Below are positions 50,501-62,129 of a DNA stretch of 64,000 nucleotides, in pieces. Source of the DNA: Phorcus lineatus (Eukaryota; Mollusca; Gastropoda; Trochida; Trochidae); NCBI GenBank assembly GCA_921293015.1, contig OV121088.1, forward strand, positions 20,559,645 through 20,623,644. The letters run 5' to 3'. Under the pieces are notes generated by a model. That model did not search any database and had not been told where the DNA came from. It saw only the letters and a program-made list of their open reading frames with translations. The translations under genes were made by a program, and so were the position numbers. The stretch's first letter is position 1. Each line of letters begins with the position of its first letter.

Positions 50501-51218
50501 TTTCACATGCATTGCAGAGAATCAACCGCAGTGGCTATATGAGGACCATATGTGTAGTGATCAGAAATCATCATATATGATAGAAAAGTGGTATCAAATT
50601 GAAGCTATGTTCCATGGTTCTTGGAAAAAAAGGTTGTTAGCTTGTAGGGTGGGGGGAGGGGACCTTTTATGATGTAACTTTTTTATGCACTCTAAGTGTT
50701 AAACAACATCAAATTGCATCTCCATCCATGTTGATTTGCTCATAAAGACGGACAATACTACAAAGTCCTTTAACAGCTGAACAAAAATAGTTCTACTCAA
50801 TATTTGATACAAAATTTTATCAAAATGACTTGTTTGTTGAGAAGTTATGATTCAGACAGGACTTGTAAAAACTTTGTAAAAAAGTCACTACATCTAAGAA
50901 TTTACAATAGCAAAATTTTACAAAAATAGTTTTTTCTCGATTTACCTCCATATAATAATGAATGTTCATATCAAGTAATGCAGTAACATAAGAGAGAAAC
51001 AGAAAGAGGGGTGTATCACTCAAACAGAGAAAACCAAAATAGTACAGCTTTAAAATGATTTGCCACCCTTGGTAGAGGCTTCACCAGACAACATTCAGGC
51101 AGAGAAGATTTTTAGCTGCACCATTCTGCCTGAAAGGTTATTAAAGCTGTACTTTGAAGATGTCAACCTTTGGGTTTTTTCATGTTTGGATGGTACAACA
51201 CTGGTGCTGGAATTTTTA
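47505..51218. other. Ferlin intron with repeat scraps
   Basis: 48530-48850 holds two diverged copies of a TTTCCATGGAAACCAGAA ... CACTACGTAGGTCTAA repeat. 48961-49002 is a decayed relative of the array hairpin end (CCAATAACAATGAGGATTCA, then CTGAATC). No gene seen. Confidence 0.45.
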
Positions 51219-51219
51219 C

Positions 51220-51322
51220 CTTCTTCATCCACAGCTCGGTTAAGGTCCACTTGCCATTCATCATCCCAGCGCCACCCACTTGGCAACGGAAGATCCTCTT
51301 TAGCAGCACATGGGTCCCCTTT
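51220..51322 (-). CDS. DYSF-like: Ferlin exon c: inner DysF C-terminal segment
   Basis: This 103-nt exon has acceptor gttaacag and donor gtaaaa. It encodes KGDPCAAKEDLPLPSGWRWD then DEWQVDLNRAVDEE, plus one base. The GW-W-DEW--DLNRAVDE string is highly characteristic of type-1 ferlins (dysferlin: [20 protein letters not shown]). Phase 1 at the 3' end is completed by GC of the next exon to give the glycine of GWEY. Confidence 0.95.
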
Positions 51323-51324
51323 CT

Positions 51325-53095
51325 GTTAACGATAACATTCTAAGTGAGAAGCAATTCCTCACAAATACAAATTGAAACCATCTTGGGGTATTTATTTGTG
51401 AAGAAAAGCTCTGATTATTTTCTTTTTTAAAAATGAAAAACAATGAATTAACCGCATATGTGACACAAAATCATAAATAATTCATTGGAATTAACTTGAG
51501 GACGTCATTGATTTAATGTAAATAATAAATCTGGTTCAAAAGGATGAGATAAATGAAGATGACATTGTCATATGTAAATTGCATGCATGAATAATACATA
51601 GGACACACTGAAGTACCCAGGAATCAAACTCATGGTAAACTTTTATGACAACATTTAACTGTCTAAACAATTTTTTATTAGATATGATAAACTTGCTATT
51701 TTAAAAAAAGATATATAAATTCCAAAATAAATCAGTTGTTCATTCAATCTCTCAATAACCAATCGACAACTAATAATAACAATTATAATAATGTAATAAA
51801 ATGTCAAGCCATCGGATGAAACACAATAGAAGATTTTTACTAATTTAAGAGTTATTTATGAGACAAACATAGTGAGTTGAAAGACAGCAGCATATGACTG
51901 ATTAAAGGATTTTAAAACCCCACTTAGAAACTACTGTGATTAGATACATGATGTTTCAATCATACAACACATCTTACGACATCGCCCAGCTAAAAATATT
52001 GTCCCTCATGGTAAACTTACAATGTCACGCTTTCCGAGTGAAAGCCGAAAAACAACCCAACATTAATGAGCGCATGTACTAGTGACGTAATAGTAGCCCG
52101 ACGAACCCGGAAGTATGCAGTTGTTTACATGTAAACGTAGGGAGAGTTAAAGCCGAATTTTGATGTAACTGTCATTAGAAATAAACATATAATGCTACAT
52201 ATTCTAGCAACAAACTAATTATGGACTTATTTGACAAAAAACTTTATTCTATTCGATACATTATTTTCTCATTTTATAATCAGTATTCCACAACCCGAGT
52301 GAAATCGTATTCAAATCAGCATTTCATTTCCTGTAAACCGCAACTTGGTTATGGGTTTATATTTTTGTACAACCATACTACAAATTGAAAAAAAAAAAAA
52401 CATGCCTTATTTTCTGCGCTTGTTTCGAATCTAGGCCTAGATCTATGTGACGAAACGTCCGACTGTCTAACTAACAGTTTGTGACAAAATATCTTTATGA
52501 ATTTTTTTATGACAAATGGATTTTATTATGTGTTACTATTGTTGAAACTGCGATTATTTAATGTAAGGGAGGTCCCCAGTAAAGGTCTCTAAATACAGCC
52601 ATTAGGTAAATAGTTTATAATGTAATATCATTAATCAGTTCTTATCTTTTTCTGTTGTCTGAGTTGGCAGAATCAGACAGGCTGAATTATTTTTTTTCCC
52701 ATATTTATAGTATATCTAGTAGCAAAGATAAAACTAGGCAATGGACAGCAAACAGAGTATTAATAGAAAAATATTACATATAGGGAAAATATGTTTGACA
52801 TTTATCATTTAAGTTTGTTTGATTTGTTTTAAATGATGATATTGTTACCATACAAATACAATATGCGTGTGTATTGCTACATCTACATAATCAGATTTCT
52901 GTGATTTAATTTTTGCAAGATATTTCTGTTTTCAAGTCAGAAGACTAACAATTTAATCAGGGAATAATAACTGCAGATCCAAAAAATGGAAGTTATGTTC
53001 AGGTAATTTCCATGTAGAGTTAAAATGTTAGAAAAAATATTTTTTTAGATATTTTACAAAAAAAATCACTTCAATAAACCCCTATCCCCTCCTCC
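51325..53095. other. Ferlin intron, nothing recognised
   Basis: AT-rich, without a supported feature. Confidence 0.4.
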
Positions 53096-53099
53096 CTCT

Positions 53100-53132
53100 T
53101 CCCCCCCCCCCCCCCCCCCCCCCCACCCCCCT
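53100..53132. repeat. Poly-C tract
   Basis: A C homopolymer with one interrupting A near 53125. Assembly length is likely to be inexact here. Confidence 0.95.
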
Positions 53133-53242
53133 AAAAAAATATATACAGAAAGAATGGATTTTTTCCCCTATTACTCTCTTCCTACAAGAAAGCCAAATCC
53201 ATGCAGATTTTCATTTTTTAACAACATAAATGATACTGTTAA

Positions 53243-53537
53243 AGAGCCAGTCCGTGATTTTCATAACATATTATTTACCTTTGATACAAACCTAAATGTC
53301 ACATGTGATGATATAAAATCAAAACATCTTAACTTTTCATGTCCAAATATAACAAATACTGGTTTTCCATGAAAATCTAAACACCGCCTTATAAATGCAA
53401 AGAGGTGTAGATATCGCGTTCATTATACAAGGATACTAGTCATATAACCTAACAAACGCTATCAACTCTTTACTGCTCCCTGGCTGTTTTCTAAAAGTCT
53501 CCAAAATTACATTTGACTATTTGACGCGTACCACTGT
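53243..53537. mobile_element. Truncated copy of the TTAA MITE
   Basis: It begins AGAGCCAGTCCGTGATTTTC after TTAA at 53239-53242 and follows the 37.2-kb copy to TTTGACGCGTACCACTG, where similarity stops. The right end is missing. Confidence 0.8.
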
Positions 53538-53539
53538 AA

Positions 53540-56050
53540 TAAGATGCTATCCTCAGGAAAGCAATAAGAAATTAAATCGTTGCTCTTTGTGCAAAAATAT
53601 ACTACGTTTTGTAAATGAAAACATTTTGCATACGTTGGTCTTGGAAGAGAAAAATAAATACTTTAAAAAGAAGGTTTATTAAATCAGATGAAACGATTGG
53701 AGTCTTTGTGAAGTTACCAATTTTGAAACATTGTTAGATACATTTTATTTCTAAAACGCATTGAATTCATATATCTAACTAGCTGAGCGCATCCTTTATC
53801 AAGCACGGTTAGTAGCGGTCCTGTAACAATAATAGGTTTAGCATGTACATGATTTTTTTAATTCGACAATATGCTTCATAGATCCACAACCCTGTCTGCC
53901 ATTGAATGGATACATACACATATTAAATTATAATTAGAGTTGACAACGTCCCAACAGAATAAATCACTTGGTCAATATTGATAATCATTACATTGGTTGA
54001 TGTTACGTGCTATCTCTTAAATCGGGATATCAATTCCATAAATTCTTAATTATTATTCAGATATTTGAGATACCAACACACTGTATCTACTCAACATGGT
54101 GTGTAGATATGCAGTATTTGTATTTACAAATAAAATTCCAAGTAAATCAACAAATGTGAAAATATGAGGTACGTTACGTGTTTATGTGTTAGTACTTGCA
54201 AAGGAGTGAACAATATGCCGCCATCAAATCACTGTAGTGGTAGATTGAGAAAGACAATCTAACATGAAGATTGACAAATGCTTATAAGTGATATTTGGTT
54301 ATGTATATACTATATATATCATAATATGTAAGTGTGTGTTTGTGTTTATTATTTGCTGTTCTTTAAGTACTGTTGTTTAGGTATAAGTAAGAGAAATTGT
54401 CTCTCATAACATTTTGACCAATATTAAAGGTGCAATATCTAATGCAGTTTACTTGTCAATTGTATTTGGTGAGACAATGAAAACAATTTCACTCTCTCTC
54501 CCTCCCTCTCTCTTTAAGTATGTTTATGAATTGAAATCAGCCAAACCGCAAAATATTAACTGAAATATCACTGTTATATTCCTGTAAAGTATCAATATTC
54601 AGCACCTGCATCTATCTTCATGAAACTATAAAACAGTCAAGACTTTATGGCACAAGGCTAGACAGTTTCTGTTCAATAGTCGCCCACAAAGGCTGTCGCT
54701 TAAAAAGCGGTGCTTTGAGCTAATTGGTCTCGCTACAGTGAGCAGCGTCTGTGGTCAGTGGCGCAGGCGTTGAGCCGTGAAGCTGTCTCGGCATTAAGGA
54801 GTTAAGCATTTTGGACACAATAATAAACTTTGTCATCCTAAATAGAAATTGCCAAGAAATTATGAATGATTGCAAGATAAATATGTAAATCCAAAATATG
54901 CGATTGTGATCATGATTATCATTTTATTTTGTCATAATTCTTTACAATATCAAATATCTGTTTTTAAAGAATGTCACCTCAATTAAATAATTTCAAAAAG
55001 TGTTAAACCGGAATAGAAAATCGTCTTAGGATATATGTCATATTGACAATGTTTTAACCATGTGCTCAGATCAAATGCGTATTTTACTTTGCGTTGTGTT
55101 TTCGTGAATCCCGATTTAAAAACAAATATACAGTTGCTTTTGAATACAATATTAGTAAATCAAGATGATTTTGACAGATATTTGATGTACATATGATTGA
55201 AATATCGCTAATTTTGGTAAATAATAAAGGAACACAATTGGACTCAATTCCTCTCGCGATTCACTTGTAGTTTTGTTCCTGAGGCAGTTGGCAGTGACAA
55301 TGTGTCCGGAGTTTGTCAATACAAAAGATTTGTAGATAGTTATTCTCTTATTGTTTTAGCAACATTAAAATGCATTGTCTTTTTCAGGCAGAAACGTACG
55401 TGAATTTGACTCTAGCTCAGTCATGATAATTTCGAGACATTGAAACAAACTGATTTGTTTTGTTTTTTCAACACTATCAAATAATTTATTTTTTATTTAA
55501 GATTGAATTCCACAAATAACTGTGTACAGTTAAATTCTCTGAGAAAACAATTAATAAGATTATATTTGAATTTAATTTAATTATTTGCAACAATTACAAC
55601 TGACATGATTTACAGAATGATTTCCAAAAAAAATAACTAACTAATGTTATAAAACATATATTTCTGAACCTAGAAGGCTAAAAAATATCTAATTAATCAC
55701 CTGTTTCTTAGATTTTGTATTCATTTTTCACACAAAACATCTTGTGAATCAATTTCTGAAACATACTAAATTTTGCATTTTTCTCTGGTATTGAGGCCAA
55801 GTAATGGCTGTGGTATTTATGTGACATATTGCAAAAAAAAATCTCAAGTTTAAGAAGCAACTTTATAAAAATATCGTCACTATGTAAAGGGTTAAGGAAC
55901 AAATATACACTACATGTTTGATACACCTGAAAATGAAAACTATTGGATCATAAATATTTGTAGTAGTCTGAAAAGACAATTTCAAGTCATCCCTCGAAGT
56001 GAGGCTGAGTGTGTGTAGTAAAATGAATGCATAAGAAAAGAGTTGAGCAC
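53540..56050. other. Ferlin intron, nothing recognised
   Basis: AT-rich intron with a short (CTCTC)n near 54492-54514. No gene seen. Confidence 0.4.
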
Positions 56051-56054
56051 TGAC

Positions 56055-56172
56055 CACATCTGCCCATGGCCTAGAGGCTGGGCCCCAGTGTCCTCCCGGC
56101 AGGTTGCGTGCCATGCATTCGTAGATGTCCTCCAAAAATACATGGTGTCCTGCGTCCTTGTCAAAGAGCATA
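56055..56172 (-). CDS. DYSF-like: Ferlin exon b: inner DysF N-terminal segment
   Basis: This 118-nt exon has acceptor ttttccag and donor gtcagt. After one base shared with exon a it reads MLFDKDAGHHVFLEDIYECM then ARNLPGGHWGPASRPWADV. Vertebrate ferlins have the comparable [27 protein letters not shown]. The LPGG-W core of the DysF N-terminal motif is intact. Cys and Met (YECMAR) replace the usual ENQTR residues. The exon ends in phase 0, matching exon c. Confidence 0.93.
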
Positions 56173-56174
56173 CT

Positions 56175-57485
56175 GGAAAACAACAATGATATTACAAAGT
56201 AATGTTTTAACTGGATGAAATGATGAATGAATTGAGTAGAGAGTAATGCTTTAGTGGCAGTATGGATAGAGGTCATGTCCCCCACCCCAACTTTAATCTA
56301 ACCTTACAATCTTATTCTTATTTGCCATACACACGCAATGGCTCTGTAGCTCATCAGGATATCCAGGATTTATCATTCAAGGTTGAAAATCTAAAACAAA
56401 TGTTTTCTCAAGTAATACATTGTTGAAATGTTTGTCAAAATACCTCAAATGGCTTTGAAAATAGTTAGGATGTGCCTCATATAAGTAACAAAAGTAATTT
56501 GAGTGGTCGTGCAAACACCATTCTTATCCATTCCTCTTCAACCCTTTACCACAAAGACAATTGAATTCCTAATTCTGGAAAAAGTTAAAGAGAGAGAGGA
56601 AGAGAAAGAGATTAACTTTTTAATACATAAATCCCCATTACATAGAGGATTCCTCTCCAATTGAGCACAAGCCCCATTTCAGTAAATCACTGTAAAATGG
56701 ATTTCCTTTTTCAAAGAACTTTGATGATAAAGAAAAAAACACCCATTAAGACACTCAATGGATAAGCCAAAAATCAAGAATAAAATAACTTTAAATTTAC
56801 AAGATTGTGATATAACATCATATATGTAGAAAATTTATTTTCTTTGTTTCTGCTAAAAGCTATGTTTGTTTCAATGACATACCTGATACTCACAATAGTA
56901 GACGACAGTAATTTTTGCAAGTTGTAATTTTAATGCATATGTACATTTTGATATATTTTTTGATTTCCTGTTCAAAATGTATGATTTTGATTCATCGTGA
57001 TTCAGTCCGTGCTTGTTCATGTTGTTTTTGTTGATAAGTAGACCCAAAGTTCAGCCTTTCATATTTCTAATACAAACTTTAATACTACCAATCTTATGTA
57101 GGACAGATAAAAATTAACACTACATTAGCGTGTTACTTGTCAGGATAATGTAATCAAATCTTGTTATTTTTCCTCACATATAGTACTTGGACTATGAGCA
57201 ATGTTTTTCCCCAACTTATGAATATTTGTTTTTATTAATAATATATAATTAGGGCTTACAATTCTGTTTTTACATCTTTTATAAAAAAAATACGACATAA
57301 AGCCCATGGTTGAATTATTGGAATGTCAACAATGAACGTTTGGCACATGGTCAAATAATTGGAGGTGATTTGAATCTTTGGCCTCAGAAAAATTTACCAA
57401 ACGAATTATTAGAGATAAGAAAATCAATGGAGAAAATCCTGTTATCCTAAATAAAGAAAAATACCTAAACGAGATTAGAATGCAC
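56175..57485. other. Ferlin intron, nothing recognised
   Basis: AT-rich, without a supported feature. Confidence 0.4.
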
Positions 57486-57489
57486 CCCT

Positions 57490-57577
57490 GAAGGTGACAC
57501 AAAGGTGACACAAAGGTGAAACAAAGGTGACACAAAGGTGACACAAAGGTGAAACAAAGGTGAAACAAAGGTGAAAG
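57490..57577. repeat. 11-bp tandem repeat, about 8 copies
   Basis: The unit is AAAGGTGACAC or AAAGGTGAAAC. Minus-strand open frames through it (CFTFVSPLCHL) are repeat artefacts. Confidence 0.95.
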
Positions 57578-57870
57578 TCTCAAATCTTGATATTACGAGC
57601 ATGATTGGTGTCCTACAAATTAATGAAAGAAGATGGGGTTGATACCCTTCCAATTTGCCCATATTTGAAGGGGGATCATATGTACAAATTCTGATCACCA
57701 AAGTCGAAAGAATATCCCCACAAAATTTCAGCTACGGATGCAGCTGTTTCGAAGTATAAAATGTTAAAAGCAGACGGACGCTGGACGTTGGATGCCAAGC
57801 CATAAGCCCATCTGACCTTTCCAGGTAATGAGGAAAAGAAAGTGTGACACTCATGGTTCCATGACTAGAC

Positions 57871-58754
57871 CAGGCCCCCCTAAATAATTGAAGGAAATGC
57901 ATCAAATTTGAAGGAAAACAGTGCCTAATAGAAGGAAAAGCTTCCATAATGGAAGGAAACCAGCTTAATTGTGAAACAAACATGTCAACATCGGTGAAAA
58001 ACGGTAATAACAGAGATTGTTCGTCCTGAACGGAAGCAACATGGTCCCACTTTTGAAGGAAATTGGTAGACTTCGGAAGGAACATCGGTAATAATATCCG
58101 TGAATTCTCGGACGACAGCGGAAGCAAACTCATCTAAAAATAGTTTGGATTGAGCAGTCTCCAGCTTCGGTGGGTGTTGTTTTTTATGTTTAATGTGCGA
58201 TTTCTAATTGTATTTAGTTGTACATGCTTGCATTGAAAGCATAATTGGACAAGGAAACGATGGGGTTGTAGAGTTTTGTTATGAAATTGAGTAGTTACGG
58301 CGTAATTCGCATAGAGTCCGGGTTTGTTTACATCAGTCAGGTGAAGCCGTATCGCTAATGCTATCATTGACCCATATAAGTATAAAAAAACATAAGATAC
58401 AGCATGAGGTTATATGTATTTGGAATGTAAATATACCAGACACTTTCAATTAATTTGATATCTTATAAGAAAATGATTAATGAAACGCAGGCCTCAGAAT
58501 CTAAATTACCAACTTCGATCATTACGACGAAGGGAAGTGACTGTAATATAGTTGAATTGGCCTAATGCCGCTAACTTGTGAAATAATAAACAAGTGGTTG
58601 CAAAGTCATTTCAATATCAACTCAAATATGGTACCTAACAAGTGTTTGTTTCACGATTAAGCTGGTTTCCTTCCATTATGGAAGCTTTTCCTTCTATTAG
58701 GCACTGTTTTCCTTCAAATTTGATGCATTTCCTTCAATTACTTAGGGGGGCCTG
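57871..58754. mobile_element. 884-bp non-autonomous DNA transposon with 112-bp TIRs
   Basis: The left end CAGGCCCCCCTAAATAATTG and the inverted right end CAGGCCCCCCTAAGTAATTG begin TIRs that match over about 112 bp with two differences. The flanks carry TAGAC at 57866-57870 and 58755-58759, a probable 5-bp target duplication. The TIRs contain repeated GAAGGAAA words. The ~660-bp interior has no recognisable transposase. The superfamily is not settled. Confidence 0.9.
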
Positions 58755-58779
58755 TAGACAGGGAGAAAAAAATGAACAA

Positions 58780-58996
58780 ATATTTTTTAAAATCCAAGTC
58801 TGAATTAATATAATTCTGGATAACCTGATTTACTAAAAATTACTGTGATAGTTTAAGAGTAAATGTGGGCCCATTGGAGCATCATATCTGTTAATCACTA
58901 CAAGTCAAATTGCACATTCAAGGGCCATAACTCCGTGAAAAATATTTCGGAAATGGCTTTTGAACTCGATCAAGAGCATCAACAGGTTTGTAAAAG
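58780..58996. repeat. Repeat family R1, copy 3 (partial)
   Basis: It matches copies 1 and 2 from AAGTCTGAATTAATATAATT to CGATCAAGAGCATCAACAGG, then is replaced by the 36-bp minisatellite. Confidence 0.7.
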
Positions 58997-58997
58997 G

Positions 58998-60452
58998 TTT
59001 TACAGGGAGTTATAAGGTAAGGAAGGAGTGATGCTTTACAGGGAGTAATAAGATAAGGAAAGAGTGATTCTTTATAGGGAGTAATAAGGTGAGGAAGGAG
59101 TGATGCTTTACAGGGAGTTATAAGGTGAGGAAGGAGTGATGTATTCCTGGGAGTAATAAGGTGAGGAAGGAGTGATGCTTTACAGGGAGTAATAAGGTGA
59201 GGAAGGAGTGATGCATTACTGGGAGTAATGAGGTGAGGAAGGAGTGATGCTTTACAGGGAGTTATAAGGTGAGGAAGGAGTGATGCATTACTGGGAGTAA
59301 TAAGGTGAGGAAGGAGTGATGCATTACTGGGAGTAATGAGGTGAGGAAGGAGTGATGCTTTACAGGGAGTTATAAGGTGAGGAAGGAGTGATGCTTTACT
59401 TGGAGTAATAAGGTAAAGAAGGAATGATGCATTACTGGGAGTAATAAAGTGAGGAAGGAGTGATGCTTTACTTGGAGTAATAAGGTAAAGAAGGAATGAT
59501 GCATTACTGGGAGTAATAAGGTGAGGAAGGAGTGATGCTTTACAGGGAGTAATAAGGTAAGGAAGGAGTGATGCATTACTGGGAGTAATAAGGTGAGGAA
59601 GGAGTGATGCTTTACAGGGAGTAATAAGTGAGGAAGGAGTGATGCATTACGGGAGTAATAAGATAAGGAAGGAGTGATGCTTTACAGGGAGTAATAAGGT
59701 GAGGAAGGAGTGATGCTTTACAGGGAGTAAGAAGGTGAGGAGGGAGTGATGCATTACTGGGAGTAATAAGGTGAGGAAGGAGTGATGCTTTACAGGGAGT
59801 AATAAGGTAAGGAAGGAATGATGCATTACTGGGAGTAATAAGGTGAGGAAGGAGTGATGCTTTACAGGGAGTAATAAGGTGAGGAAGGAGTGATGCTTTA
59901 CAGGGAGTTATAAGGTGAGGAAGGAGTGATGCTTTACTTGGAGTAATAAGGTGAGGAAGGAGTGATGCTTTACAGGGAGTAATAAGGTGAGGAAGGAGTG
60001 ATGCTTTACAGGGAGTAAGAAGGTGAGGAAGGAGTGATGCTTTACTGGGAGTAATAAGGTGAGGAAGGAGTGATGCTTTACTTGGAGTAATAAGGTGAGG
60101 AAGGAGTGATGCTTTACAGGGAGTAATAAGGTGAGGAAGGAGTGATGCTTTACAGGGAGTAAGAAGGTGAGGAAGGAGTGATGCTTTACTGGGAGTAATA
60201 AGGTGAGGAAGGAGTGATGCTTTACAGGGAGTAATAAGGTGAGGAAGGAGTGATGCTTTACAGGGAGTAATAAGGTGAGAAAGGAGTGATGCATTACTGG
60301 GAGTAATAAGGTGAGGAAGGAGTGATGCTTTACAGGGAGTAATAAGGTGAGGAAGGAGTGATGCTTTACAGGGAGTAAGAAGGTGAGGAAGGAGTGATGC
60401 TTTACAGGGAGTAAGAAGGTGAGGAGGGAGTGATGCATTACTGGGAGTTGTG
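58998..60452. repeat. 36-bp minisatellite, about 40 copies
   Basis: The unit is GGGAGTAATAAGGTGAGGAA then GGAGTGATGCTTTACA. Variants are TTATAAGG, TAAGAAGG, CATTACTG and CTTTACTT. On the transcribed strand it is a pyrimidine-rich SLLPHLITPCKA-coding repeat, since 36 is a multiple of three. It starts about 40 bp inside the intron after ferlin exon a. Confidence 0.97.
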
Positions 60453-60491
60453 AGGAAAGAACAGAGTGTTACTTTACTGAGTTGTTTGTAC

Positions 60492-60571
60492 CTGAGCTCC
60501 GGACTGACATACCAATCACTATCCCACCTCCATCCGCCTGGAGGTTCAAATCCTTCTTTCGGCAGGGAAAC
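60492..60571 (-). CDS. DYSF-like: Ferlin exon a: outer/inner DysF segment
   Basis: This 80-nt exon starts in phase 0 after acceptor ...ttaag and ends with 2 nt before donor gtacaa. It encodes VSLPKEGFEPPGGWRWDSDW followed by YVSPEL. The PPGGW-W---W-VSPE pattern matches the ferlin segment that precedes DKDAGH. The next exon supplies one base to complete a serine codon. A 36-bp minisatellite begins about 40 bp past the donor, and the reading frame continues open into it if the intron is retained. The upstream exon, expected to carry an EVYENQ-like DysF start, was not found in the 3.4 kb to the window end. Confidence 0.9.
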
Positions 60572-61715
60572 CTTAAATGAACACAGAATAGAATGATATA
60601 AGATAAACAAGGTATTTACCAAGAATTTTTTTATCTATCATATTCTGTACTCCTAGTAAGTACTCCAAAATAGTGCCATTTGCATGTTGAGCGGTCATAA
60701 AGTACACATGGCAACAACGACAATGTGACTTAAGAGAAATCTTTATGTCAAACAATTGTTTCATGACACTACCTTTAGTACTGATAGAATGTCATTTTCA
60801 TTCAGTGACTACTATTGTAGACTATTACATAGACTATAGACTATAATTTGTTACACTAAAAGAATGTGCGGTTTCGCGAATTATTTTAAAATAGCCATAA
60901 TAATAAATGAAATTTTAACCTGTTTTACACAGCCGTTAATTATCTTGCCTGTCTTGCATACCCCGATCAATGGAGACCAGTGCAAGTGTGGTCAATCTGT
61001 CTGGTGGTGTCTTAAAAAATACATTAGTGTTGTATCTGTAAGTTTTACAACCATAGAAATAGAGCTATTACCTGTGTTAAATGTTAAATATATTCAAAAA
61101 TAGTTATGAAACTGTTTTCAACAGTAACACTTGATAACTTTAATAATTCTAAGCTGAAAATATTATCAGCAAATCATTTGTAATTCATTTATCCTTCAGA
61201 AGATAGTTTTAGATTAGTAGGTTTATATAGTATAGTGTTAAGGTTAAAGGTGCCTCCCTGAAAACAGGATTAGTTGTGTATCTATGGAAAAGTGGAAAAC
61301 CCAAAAGGCACCAGTACACATGCTGATAATGAGTGAGACCATATGATTTTTATGTTCTGGTTGATAAAAATTCTACGGAATGTTTCCATGGAAACTGCCA
61401 AAATTAAAGAAGGAACAAGATGAAAACACCAAAAGGCACAATTTCATATGATTATTTTTTTATACCAAGTTTTGAGCTGAACATTATAGTTTTTTAGTTC
61501 TGGTTTGAAAAATAAATTCTATGTTGTGATTCCATGGAAACAGCAAAAATCAAATGTAGGAAGGAGTTAAAACCTGAGAAGGCACCACTACACATGATGA
61601 TTGTTCCATATACAAACTTTCAATGAGCTAGGTCTAATATCTGAGCTAAGTTCAAAATTATGACAATTTCTTGTGTTTGATCGTAAATTAAAAACGGTCA
61701 CATAAATGTTAAGTC
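60572..61715. other. Ferlin intron, repeat scraps
   Basis: 61370-61640 carries two diverged copies of the TTCCATGGAAACxGC ... AAAAGGCACxA repeat also seen near 48.6 kb and 17.3 kb. The exon preceding exon a was not found. Confidence 0.4.
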
Positions 61716-61719
61716 AAAA

Positions 61720-61880
61720 TTCAGTATTCAAATTTCATAATTATTAGTTACATGACCAAATTAACAATACCAACCTATATTTCTCGTTGTGTCTGCTATA
61801 AATAAGCTTCCAAAATTACTTTTGAGTAATTGGCGCATGCCATTGCTGGGTTTACGATCATAAATCTCAACCATTTTTCT
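61720..61880. repeat. Diverged tail of the TTAA MITE family
   Basis: TCCAAAATTACTTTTGAGTA, GGCGCATGCCATTG and CGATCATAA follow the 37.45-kb word order of the complete copy. Confidence 0.5.
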
Positions 61881-61898
61881 GTTTATTGGTTTGAGGCT

Positions 61899-62126
61899 TT
61901 AGCCTGCAACCATCTTAACAGCTGAAATTCTCTCTATATTACACTTGGAATTTTCAATGGAACTTTCAACCAATCCTACTAAGACTCTTTGTATTTTGTC
62001 AATATCATATAGACAATGAACACGTACATCTGTATCAAATTTAGAACCACGTGACCATGTGGGTATTCCGAAATAATTGGCAACCTGTAAAATGATTGTT
62101 TCTGCAAATCTCAAATTGAAGGGCAA
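61899..62126 (-). pseudogene. Protein-coding-looking fragment of unknown family
   Basis: The minus strand encodes PFNLRFAETIILQVANYFGI, PTWSRGSKFDTDVRVHCLYD and IDKIQRVLVGLVESSIENSK, ending KMVAG and a stop. Composition, hydrophobic spacing and lack of low complexity look like real protein, unlike other short frames here. I do not recognise the family. It directly precedes a TTAA-MITE remnant, so it may be part of a mobile element or a retrocopied host gene. There is no sign of ferlin homology. Confidence 0.45.
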
Positions 62127-62129
62127 TCA

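Larger units (their letters stand above)
10424..60571 (-). other. DYSF-like: Type-1 ferlin gene (dysferlin/myoferlin-like), internal part, 10 exons
   Basis: Ferlins are large tail-anchored proteins with several C2 domains that act in calcium-dependent membrane fusion and repair; type-1 members carry a nested DysF domain. Ten minus-strand exons (60492-60571, 56055-56172, 51220-51322, 39782-39912, 32102-32269, 29318-29378, 20790-20867, 17895-18076, 11179-11328, 10424-10522) join in frame to 390 codons. They follow the order of vertebrate dysferlin from the DysF region through the next C2 domain, up to the NLYLVPNGIRPV segment. Intron lengths from 5' to 3' are about 4.3, 4.7, 11.3, 7.5, 2.7, 8.5, 2.7, 6.6 and 0.66 kb. 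Both gene ends are missing. The family call rests on remembered family sequences; dysferlin versus myoferlin cannot be separated, and a mollusc gene may be ancestral to both. No promoter was seen. Confidence 0.93.

Noticed and set aside
57326-57701. Minus-strand frames with CFTFVSPLCHL repeats
   Set aside because: They are translations of an 11-bp tandem repeat.
59612-60622. Single 336-codon minus-strand gene
   Set aside because: It is ferlin exon a plus retained intron and the 36-bp minisatellite. Exon a has its own donor and matches ferlin on its own.
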